A DNA stretch of 5,500 bases. Origin: Hyphomonas sp. (GTDB taxonomy: Bacteria; Pseudomonadota; Alphaproteobacteria; Caulobacterales; Hyphomonadaceae). Below the pieces are notes generated by a model. That model searched no databases. It saw only the letters and a program-made list of their open reading frames with translations, and was not told the DNA's origin. The number at the start of each line of letters is the position of its first letter. Position 1 is the first letter of the stretch. The stretch is from positions 1 to 5,500 of the forward strand of contig DNFL01000279.1 of the NCBI GenBank assembly GCA_003486945.1, in the 5' to 3' direction. Shown in pieces: positions 1 to 4,865 of the stretch. The position numbers were made by a program, and so were the translations under genes.

Positions 1-23
1 CCCCCCGTGGGGCCCCCGCCCCC
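1..23. other. Probable low-quality contig end (G/C-biased miscalls)
   Basis: On the coding strand the last seven codons before the edge read Gly-Gly-Gly-Gly-Pro-Thr-Gly. PPDKs have a near-invariant V-A-G-[IV]-R-T-P at this point, directly after INAQGEDV. Length and frame are preserved, the Thr still matches, and the substituted codons consist almost only of G and C. The arginine of this motif belongs to the ATP site, so real loss would probably inactivate the enzyme. I infer base-calling error at an assembly edge rather than biology. Confidence 0.7.
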
Positions 24-899
24 CACGTCCTCGCCCTGTGCATTGATCAGGTATTCGCCGTAGAAGATCGGCGAGCCGTTGGACGGGTCGCGCGTGAACG
101 CCACGCCGGTCGCCGAGCTTTCGCCGAGATTGCCGAACACCATCGCCTGCACGTTCACTGCCGTGCCCCAGTCTTCTGGAATGTCGTTCAGCTTGCGATA
201 GATAATCGCCCGGTCGCTCATCCAGCTGTTGAACACAGCCGAAATCGCGCCCCACAGCTGCTCGCGCGGATCATCCGGGAACGGACGGCCGAGCTCATCC
301 TCAACCGCCTTCTTGTAGCGAACGATCACCTCTTTCCAGTTCTCCGCCGAAAGATCGGTGTCGAGATCGAGGCCTTCGCGCTCTTTATAATCGTCGAGGA
401 TGTGCTCGAACTCGTCATGCCCCATGCCGAGCACAACATTGGAATACATATGGATGAACCGGCGATAGCTGTCATAGGCAAACCGGTCGCCCGCGAGCTT
501 CGCAAGGCCAGCGGCCACTTCCTCGTTCAGGCCGAGGTTCAGAACCGTGTCCATCATTCCCGGCATCGAGGCGCGCGCGCCCGAGCGCACGGAGACGAGC
601 AGCGGGTTTGCGGGATCGCCAAATCCCTTGCCGGTCTTCTTCTCCAGCTCCGCCAACGCCCCGGCGACTTCCGCCTCCAGCCCCGACGGCCAGGCCCGGC
701 CAGTCTGGTAGTAGGCTACGCAGACAGCGGTAGAGATCGTGAACCCCGGCGGCACCGGCAGGCCCAGCTTCGCCATCTCGGCGAGGTTGGCGCCCTTGCC
801 GCCGAGCAGATTCTTCATCGAAGCGTCGCCATCCGCCGTGCCGGCGCCGAACGCATAGACCCAGCTCCCGGCCTTCTCCTTGCGTGCCGCTTCACCCAT
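1..899 (-). CDS. ppdK: Pyruvate, phosphate dikinase, N-terminal part (runs off the left edge)
   Basis: This enzyme interconverts pyruvate + ATP + Pi and PEP + AMP + PPi in the cytoplasm. In heterotrophic bacteria it serves gluconeogenesis or PPi-linked glycolysis. About 299 residues of a family of roughly 880-900 are present, covering the N-terminal ATP-grasp nucleotide-binding domain. Visible family motifs are WVYAFG (13-18), [15 protein letters not shown] (28-42, glycine-rich ATP loop), [11 protein letters not shown] (47-57), [16 protein letters not shown] (103-118), [10 protein letters not shown], the [15 protein letters not shown] stretch and [12 protein letters not shown] (281-292). The phosphohistidine and PEP/pyruvate domains lie outside the window. 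The ATG at 899 is chosen because AGGAG (906-910) sits seven bases upstream and the N-terminus matches the family. The gene lies 194 bases downstream of glyS on the same strand, with its own candidate operators between. Residues 293-299 do not match the family and are probably sequence error. Family assignment is very secure. Confidence 0.96.
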   Translation of the reverse strand, partial: MGEAARKEKAGSWVYAFGAGTADGDASMKNLLGGKGANLAEMAKLGLPVPPGFTISTAVCVAYYQTGRAWPSGLEAEVAGALAELEKKTGKGFGDPANPLLVSVRSGARASMPGMMDTVLNLGLNEEVAAGLAKLAGDRFAYDSYRRFIHMYSNVVLGMGHDEFEHILDDYKEREGLDLDTDLSAENWKEVIVRYKKAVEDELGRPFPDDPREQLWGAISAVFNSWMSDRAIIYRKLNDIPEDWGTAVNVQAMVFGNLGESSATGVAFTRDPSNGSPIFYGEYLINAQGEDVGGGGPTG

Positions 900-944
900 C
901 TGTCGCTCCTGTCTCTACCTGCAGCCGGGACTCGCCCAGCCGCC

Positions 945-975
945 ATTTTGTGCAAGTCCTATGCTGCATTGCACA
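945..975 (-). promoter_or_regulatory. Inverted repeat TGTGCAA-N13-TTGCACA upstream of ppdK, candidate operator
   Basis: Perfect 7-base arms at 949-955 and 969-975 are separated by 13 bases. The repeat lies 50-76 bases upstream of the ppdK start. The right part, read on the plus strand, is TGCTGCATTGCACA. This resembles the TGC/GCA-rich sites associated with PhaR-type regulators of carbon storage in alphaproteobacteria. A weak -10-like CAAAAT on the minus strand (945-950) abuts the repeat, so a bound protein could block RNA polymerase. The symmetry is seen directly; the regulator and the promoter are inferred. Confidence 0.4.
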
Positions 976-1011
976 CCTAAAGAGAAGTGCGCGTTTCGTC
1001 TCCGGCGCGAG

Positions 1012-1025
1012 TGACAACGTTGTTA
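1012..1025. promoter_or_regulatory. Palindrome TGACAACGTTGTTA, LacI-family-like operator candidate
   Basis: A perfect 10-base palindrome ACAACGTTGT (1014-1023) is extended by one more matching outer pair, giving 6 of 7 pairs symmetric. The AACGTT core with a central CG is the usual form of LacI/GalR-family operators. It lies between glyS and ppdK, centred about 119 bases upstream of the ppdK start, in a stretch (about 1011-1028) that is much richer in A/T than its surroundings. A role in ppdK control is inferred from position only. Confidence 0.45.
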
Positions 1026-1070
1026 ATTCGCGCACCGCGCAATGTGTTGCCCCGCCGCCGCGCCCCGAGC

Positions 1071-1085
1071 GTTCCGATGCGGAAC
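1071..1085 (-). terminator. Short hairpin after glyS, possible weak transcript end
   Basis: GTTCC (1071-1075) and GGAAC (1081-1085) form a perfect five-base stem with a five-base loop, beginning 8 bases past the glyS stop codon. No T-run follows on the minus strand, so this is not a convincing intrinsic terminator. It may only protect the 3' end or be chance. The rest of the 194-base gap holds the two candidate operators listed separately and no recognisable gene. Confidence 0.2.
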
Positions 1086-1093
1086 AGGTTGCC

Positions 1094-3202
1094 TCAGCCC
1101 TCGATACGCGAGAAATCAGCTACCCGGTGGATCGCATCGCGCACACCCGCCAGCAGCGCCAGCCGGCTCGTCCGCACGGCCGCGTCCTGATCATTCACCA
1201 TCACGGCCTCGAAGAAGGCATCGACCGGCGCGCGGAGACCCGCCAGCACGGTCATCGCCCCGGCAAAGTCTTCCCTCTCCAGCGGCCCAGCGAGCTTTGT
1301 CTTCACATCGCCCAGCGCCTTCGCCAGCGCCTGCTCCGCCGCCGGCCCCTTGGCCACCAGCTTCGCATCCACCTTGTCCGCGCCCGGCAACGGGCCCTTC
1401 TTCTCTTCCGCCTTCAGGATATTTGCCGCCCGCCGATACCCGGCGAGCAGGTTCGCCCCATCCTCCGTCGCGAGGAACGCGCCGAGCGCTTCGACGCGCT
1501 TCACGATGAGCACCAGATCATCCTCTCCCAGAGCAAATACCGCATCGATCAGATCGTGCCGCTTGCCTTGGTCGCGAAGGACTTGCTTGAGGCGATCCGC
1601 GAAGAAGGAGAGGAGGTCACTGCTTGTTTGACTGTCCGAGGAAACGGCTTGTTGCCTGACAGGACCGACGGCGCTGTCAGGATGAAGAGTTTGAGTGCAG
1701 GCAGCAAATGACTGCCGGAGGCTGAGGCGGACTCCATTCTCCAAAACAATCCGCACCACGCCTAGCGCCGCGCGCCGCAGCGCGAACGGGTCCTTCGATC
1801 CCGTCGGCTTCTCGTCAATTGCCCAGAAGCCCACCAGAGTATCGAGCTTGTCGGCCAGCGCGACCGCCACCGACACCGGCTCCGCCGGCACGGAATCCGC
1901 CGGCCCCTGCGGCTTGTAATGATCGCGGATCGCATCGGCGACGTTCGGCTTTTCGCCCGCCGCCAGCGCATAGTACCGGCCCATCACGCCCTGTAATTCC
2001 GGAAACTCGGCGACCATCTCGGACACAAGGTCCGCCTTCGCTAGCCGCGCCGCGCGTTCCGCCAGAACAGGATCAGCCCCGACCTTCGCCGCCAGTTCCC
2101 GCGCCAGCGCCGCCACGCGGCCCACCTTGTCACCGAGCGAACCCAGCTCTTCCTTGAACGCGATGGTCTTCAGCTTCTCGCTCATCACCTCCAGCGGCGT
2201 CGCCTTGTCCTTCTCCCAGAAGAAGCGCGCATCCGACAGCCGCGCCGACAGCACGCGCGCATTGCCTTCGGCAATCTTCTCGCCGCCATCGCTCGCCGCA
2301 ATATTCGCCACCACGATGAACACCGGCGCCAACTTGCCCGTCTTCGCATTATTCGCCGCGAAATACTTCTGGTGCGTGCGCATCGACAGCGTGATCACTT
2401 CCGGCGGCAGGTCTAGGAAATCCGGATCCATCCGCCCAAGGACAACCACCGGCCACTCGGCGAGGCCCACCACTTCTTCCAGCAGGCCCTTGTCTTCAAT
2501 CCACTTGAGCCCCGCCTCCGCGCAGACCTTCGCGATCCCGTCCAGTATCTGCTCGCGCCGGTCCGCCCGGGAAAGGATCACATAGCCCTTGCCCGCCAGC
2601 TGCGCATTGTAGTCTTTCCAAGATTTGACCGTGTACGGACCACGCCCATGGACGCGGTGCCCCTCGGTCACATTCCCGCTCGCCACACCGCCCACTTCAA
2701 ACGGCACCACCGCGCCATCAAGGATGCACACGATCCGCTGCAGCGGCCGCACCCAGCGCAGGTCGCCGTCCGCCGTCCGCATCGATTTCGGCCAGTGGAA
2801 CGTCTTCACGATCTCCGGCACAGCTTCCGCGATCACATCTTTTGCGTCGCGCCCCGGCACCGTCGTATAGGCCACATAGAAGTCGCCCTTCTTGGCGTCA
2901 GAAACGACCGCCGCCTCGGAAATATCCTTCAGCCCCGCCCCGCGCAGGAAGCCCGCAATCGCCTGCTCCGGCGCACCGACCTTCGGGCCCTTCTTCTCCT
3001 CGCGCACATCTGCCGAGCGCGCGTCCAGCCCCTCGACCACAACCGTCAGCCGCCGCGGCCCGGAAACGCCAAACGCCGCCTTCCAGGAAAGCCCCGCCTC
3101 TTTAAGCGCGCTCGTCAAAGCAGCCAACAGGTCAGCTTCCGCCTTCGCCTGCATGCGCGCGGGAATTTCCTCGGAAAAGAGTTCGAGCAGAAGTTCAGCC
3201 AT
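1094..3202 (-). CDS. glyS: Glycyl-tRNA synthetase, beta subunit
   Basis: This is the beta subunit of the bacterial alpha2beta2 glycyl-tRNA synthetase. It recognises and binds tRNA(Gly), while the alpha subunit GlyQ activates glycine. The protein has 702 residues, close to the usual ~690-700. Visible hallmarks are MAELLLELFSEEIPARM at the N-terminus, LRWVRPLQRIVCILDG, the GHR motif, FLDLPPEVITLSMRTHQKYFA (about 264-284), KDPFALRRAALGVVRIV (about 472-488) and the C-terminal DALR-type anticodon-binding region ending VMVNDQDAAVRTSRLALL...VADFSRIEG. I chose the ATG at 3202 because family members begin MAELLLELFSEEIP. The frame could be extended to a GTG at 3217, but that adds five residues not typical of the family and has no ribosome site, whereas GACAGG lies just ahead of 3202. 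It follows the CDGSH gene by 82 bases. Residues ~489-529 form an unusual Ser/Gln/Thr-rich linker with atypical codons. Confidence 0.97.
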   Translation of the reverse strand: MAELLLELFSEEIPARMQAKAEADLLAALTSALKEAGLSWKAAFGVSGPRRLTVVVEGLDARSADVREEKKGPKVGAPEQAIAGFLRGAGLKDISEAAVVSDAKKGDFYVAYTTVPGRDAKDVIAEAVPEIVKTFHWPKSMRTADGDLRWVRPLQRIVCILDGAVVPFEVGGVASGNVTEGHRVHGRGPYTVKSWKDYNAQLAGKGYVILSRADRREQILDGIAKVCAEAGLKWIEDKGLLEEVVGLAEWPVVVLGRMDPDFLDLPPEVITLSMRTHQKYFAANNAKTGKLAPVFIVVANIAASDGGEKIAEGNARVLSARLSDARFFWEKDKATPLEVMSEKLKTIAFKEELGSLGDKVGRVAALARELAAKVGADPVLAERAARLAKADLVSEMVAEFPELQGVMGRYYALAAGEKPNVADAIRDHYKPQGPADSVPAEPVSVAVALADKLDTLVGFWAIDEKPTGSKDPFALRRAALGVVRIVLENGVRLSLRQSFAACTQTLHPDSAVGPVRQQAVSSDSQTSSDLLSFFADRLKQVLRDQGKRHDLIDAVFALGEDDLVLIVKRVEALGAFLATEDGANLLAGYRRAANILKAEEKKGPLPGADKVDAKLVAKGPAAEQALAKALGDVKTKLAGPLEREDFAGAMTVLAGLRAPVDAFFEAVMVNDQDAAVRTSRLALLAGVRDAIHRVADFSRIEG
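1655..1681. repeat. Inverted repeat inside the glyS linker segment
   Basis: CCTGACAG (1655-1662) and CTGTCAGG (1674-1681) are perfect 8-base complements around an 11-base loop. The repeat sits inside a segment of glyS (about 1615-1740) that codes for a Ser/Gln/Thr-rich linker and uses codons rare elsewhere in the gene. It could be a small inserted palindromic element kept in frame, or simply local structure in a poorly constrained linker. Only the symmetry is directly seen. Confidence 0.4.
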
Positions 3203-3264
3203 GGGCCTGTCAATCACCGGAAAAGAGAACGCCCCGGCTTACAGCCGCCCGCGCCACGGTCAAG

Positions 3265-3284
3265 GGAGGCACCGCAAGGCCCCC
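3265..3284 (-). terminator. Hairpin directly after the CDGSH gene
   Basis: On the minus strand GGGGGC (3284-3279) starts right after the stop codon and pairs with GCCTCC (3270-3265), with one G-U pair and an eight-base loop. No T-run follows, so it would be at best a partial terminator or an mRNA 3' stabiliser ahead of glyS. Without folding energies this is a weak call. Confidence 0.25.
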
Positions 3285-3524
3285 TCAAATCCCGTTATGG
3301 CTCCCGTCGCACAGCGGCTGCTTGCCCGTGCGCTTGCAGGCGCAGAAGAACACCCGGCCGGTCTTCTGGCATTCCCAGCCGACGGGCGTGAACTCGGTGC
3401 CCTTGTGGCTGCCATCGCAGAACGGCTGTTTCTTCGACCGTCCGCACGCGCACCACCAGTACATCTTCCCCTGCTCCACCTCGACCGGCAGCGGCTCTCG
3501 GCCGCCAATTTCAGGCTCGCTCAT
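3285..3524 (-). CDS. Tandem CDGSH-type iron-sulfur protein
   Basis: A small soluble protein of 79 residues carries two complete CDGSH motifs, C-X-C-X2-[ST]-X3-P-X-C-D-G-[SA]-H. The first has ligands C25, C27, C36 and H40; the second has C61, C63, C72 and H76. Each motif is expected to bind one [2Fe-2S] cluster through three cysteines and one histidine, a redox-active and labile form known from the mitoNEET/CDGSH family. The two motifs fill almost the whole protein, as in bacterial and mitochondrial tandem CDGSH proteins. There is no signal peptide or membrane anchor, so it should be cytoplasmic. The frame extends upstream to 3638, but the ATG at 3524 is preferred: GGGAGGA lies seven bases upstream, and the upstream extension is Arg/Pro-rich and overlaps the divergent gene's start. 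The partner and exact role are unknown. Confidence 0.93.
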   Translation of the reverse strand: MSEPEIGGREPLPVEVEQGKMYWWCACGRSKKQPFCDGSHKGTEFTPVGWECQKTGRVFFCACKRTGKQPLCDGSHNGI

Positions 3525-3531
3525 CGCGTCA

Positions 3532-3538
3532 TCCTCCC
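3532..3538 (-). promoter_or_regulatory. Ribosome binding site that fixes the CDGSH gene start
   Basis: The minus strand reads GGGAGGA here, seven bases before the ATG at 3524. This near-ideal Shine-Dalgarno sequence separates the 79-residue product from a longer frame opening 38 codons upstream. Confidence 0.8.
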
Positions 3539-3550
3539 TGCGGATGGCCG

Positions 3551-3579
3551 ATACTGCGCCCCGCGCGCCGCGGGTGCAA
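3551..3579 (-). promoter_or_regulatory. Candidate sigma-70 promoter for the CDGSH gene
   Basis: On the minus strand TTGCAC (3579-3574) and CAGTAT (3556-3551) are spaced by exactly 17 bases, with the -10 ending 26 bases before the ATG. Each hexamer matches the consensus at three positions, which is modest, but spacing and placement are right and alphaproteobacterial promoters are often degenerate at -10. Confidence 0.35.
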
Positions 3580-3581
3580 GG

Positions 3582-3610
3582 TTGACGCCGTCCACCTTCG
3601 GACACACACT
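3582..3610 (+). promoter_or_regulatory. Candidate sigma-70 promoter for the seven-helix membrane protein gene
   Basis: TTGACG (3582-3587) and CACACT (3605-3610) are spaced by 17 bases, and the start codon follows 26 bases after the -10. The -35 is good (5 of 6 positions agree if the alphaproteobacterial TTGACG form is allowed) and the -10 is poor. Its -35 lies two bases from the opposing promoter's -35, giving a compact back-to-back arrangement. Confidence 0.35.
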
Positions 3611-3636
3611 CCGCCCAATCTTGGGGAGGACGCGGC

Positions 3637-4398
3637 ATGACGGCATCCGTACCGGCACAGCCACCGGCGCGCTTCGCGCCTTACCACCCTTGGGACCGCA
3701 CCTTCTACCTCGCCTTCGTCCTCGCCTGCTGGCTCGGCGCCATCATGGGCTTCGCAGACCCCGTCATTGCGCGCTTCACCGGCAAGGCAGACTATGACGC
3801 CTCCCTCATCCTGCAGGTCCACGCCTTCGCCTATCCGGGCTGGCTCGTGCTGCTCACCCTGCAGGTCCTGCTCATCCGCACGAAGCGCGCGCAATTCCAC
3901 CGCCTCCTCGGCCTCAGCGCGCTGGTGCTCATCCCGGTCATGGCGGTCAGCGGCGTCTGGTCCGAAATTCTCTCACAGCGTTTTTACGGCCCCAACGATC
4001 CACTGACGCAGGCCTTCTTCATCATCCCGCTTTTCTACACCGCCGCCTTCGTGCTGCTCGCCGGCGCCGCGCTTCTCCTGCGCGCCGATCCGTCCGCCCA
4101 CAAACGATTGATCTTCCTCGCCACGATCACCATCGTCGGCGCCGCCTACACGCGCTGGTGGGGCGAGGCGCTGATGGCCGCTTTCGGCGACGGTTTCTTC
4201 GGCATGATCATCAACACGTTCACGCCCTTCTGGCTGTTCGCGGCGCTCGCCGTGCTCTACGACTGGCACACTCGCCGGCAGGTCCACCGCGTCTTTGTCA
4301 TCGCGCTGCCGCTGACACTCGCCGCCCACCTCGCGGTCTCGGCCGTCTACCATGCCGAAGGGTGGCTTCCCCTATCTCGCGCCATCAGCGGCATCTGA
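3637..4398 (+). CDS. Seven-helix integral membrane protein of unknown function, possibly heme-binding
   Basis: The protein has 253 residues with about seven hydrophobic segments (roughly 21-40, 60-80, 90-110, 124-149, 158-175, 190-209 and 218-238), so it sits in the inner membrane. Histidines lie at or near segment ends: H62 in LQVHAFAYPGWL, H88 in FHRLLG, H155 in AHKRLIFLATI, and H211 and H217 in WHTRRQVHR. The recurring HR/HKR-then-helix pattern recalls DUF2306-like and cytochrome-b561-like membrane proteins whose paired histidines may hold heme b. I do not recognise the exact family, and the heme idea is inference. The ATG at 3637 is supported by GGGGAGGA (3623-3630). It is the only plus-strand gene here. 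It diverges from the CDGSH gene and its last 27 bases overlap the end of the convergent DoxX gene. Confidence 0.85.
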   Translation: MTASVPAQPPARFAPYHPWDRTFYLAFVLACWLGAIMGFADPVIARFTGKADYDASLILQVHAFAYPGWLVLLTLQVLLIRTKRAQFHRLLGLSALVLIPVMAVSGVWSEILSQRFYGPNDPLTQAFFIIPLFYTAAFVLLAGAALLLRADPSAHKRLIFLATITIVGAAYTRWWGEALMAAFGDGFFGMIINTFTPFWLFAALAVLYDWHTRRQVHRVFVIALPLTLAAHLAVSAVYHAEGWLPLSRAISGI

Positions 4399-4788
4399 CT
4401 TTTTCCGCCCCGGCCACTCCGCCCAGGCAATCATCAGCAGGCAGAGGATCAGGAGCACGCTGTATTCCACCCCGTTGCGCCCGAGGCCGACGACAAACCA
4501 GCCATTCGGCAGGTGCACCATCACCATCCCCAGCGCCAGAATGCCGACATGACCGAGGCAGAGCACACTCACAAATCGCCTGAGAACGATCAGCGCCGGC
4601 GCGACAAGCTCATACCCTGTCACCCCCCACGCCCAGGCAATCCCCACCGGAAACCCCTGCCCCTCCAGCCACGCACCAAACGGCGCAACACCTCCGGCCG
4701 CCACCCGCGCCGCGCCGTGAATGAAGATCAGCAGCGCCACGCCGATGCGGATGGCCGTGAGGGCGCGGGTTTCTTTGGATGTGGTCAT
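4372..4788 (-). CDS. DoxX-like small membrane protein
   Basis: The protein has 138 residues and four predicted membrane helices (about 11-30, 50-69, 72-92 and 107-123). The layout matches the DoxX family: an Arg and a His-Gly in helix 1 (R14, H24-G25), a following FGAWLEGQGFP stretch (37-47), a Gly/Glu in helix 2 (G58, E60), and NGVEYSVLLI (105-114), which resembles the family's G-x-E-x-x-hydrophobic helix-4 motif. DoxX-family members are linked to thiosulfate oxidation in archaea and to oxidative or thiol stress complexes in some bacteria, but most are uncharacterised. The ATG at 4788 has GGGAG (4796-4800) seven bases upstream and the stop is TAG. It lies 77 bases downstream of glyQ on the same strand, with a hairpin between, and its 3' end runs 27 bases into the convergent membrane gene. 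The specific role here is unknown. Confidence 0.82.
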   Translation of the reverse strand: MTTSKETRALTAIRIGVALLIFIHGAARVAAGGVAPFGAWLEGQGFPVGIAWAWGVTGYELVAPALIVLRRFVSVLCLGHVGILALGMVMVHLPNGWFVVGLGRNGVEYSVLLILCLLMIAWAEWPGRKKSDAADGAR

Positions 4789-4815
4789 GACTATGCTCCC
4801 TGTGCGACCTCAAAG

Positions 4816-4843
4816 CCCCCCTCGCCCCATTGGGTGAGAGGGG
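4816..4843 (-). terminator. G/C-rich hairpin between glyQ and the DoxX gene
   Basis: CTCGCCC (4821-4827) and GGGTGAG (4832-4838) can pair around a four-base loop, with one G-T position; alternatively CCCCTC (4818-4823) pairs with GAGGGG (4838-4843). On the minus strand the A-C at that position weakens the first form. The hairpin is flanked by a direct repeat TCAAAG at 4810-4815 and 4845-4850. No real T-run follows, so it is a leaky terminator, a processing site or a copy of a dispersed intergenic repeat. It would partly separate glyQ from the genes downstream. Confidence 0.35.
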
Positions 4844-4865
4844 TTCAAAGGCCGGGTCGGAGATT

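Noticed and set aside
1..23. C/G runs at the left edge as a terminator or structured element
   Set aside because: They lie inside the conserved ppdK coding region and fit degraded sequence of a known motif better.
402..980. Plus-strand open frame of 192 codons opposite ppdK
   Set aside because: It lies antisense to a strongly conserved PPDK coding region and has no recognisable domain.
1024..1028. TTAA as a CtrA half-site
   Set aside because: Only one half-site is present; no second TTAA at the required 7-base spacing was found.
884..1711. Long plus-strand open frame of 275 codons opposite glyS
   Set aside because: It is antisense to the well-supported glyS frame. Its product is Arg/Pro/His-rich with no family likeness, as expected for the mirror of a GC-rich gene.
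3203..3217. GTG start for glyS five codons upstream
   Set aside because: The family N-terminus begins MAELLLELFSEEIP and a ribosome site fits the ATG at 3202 better.
3578..3598. AAGGT...ACCTT inverted repeat in the divergent promoter region
   Set aside because: Five-base arms are too short to separate from chance, and the inner bases show no further symmetry.
3525..3638. N-terminal extension of the CDGSH protein to a start at 3638
   Set aside because: The extension would overlap the divergent gene's start and span the promoter region, has Arg/Pro-rich sequence, and is bypassed by a strong ribosome site before 3524.
2892..3797. Plus-strand open frame of 301 codons across glyS, the CDGSH gene and the start of the membrane gene
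   Set aside because: It overlaps three confident genes in other frames and has low-complexity Ala/Arg/Pro-rich content, so it is a shadow frame.
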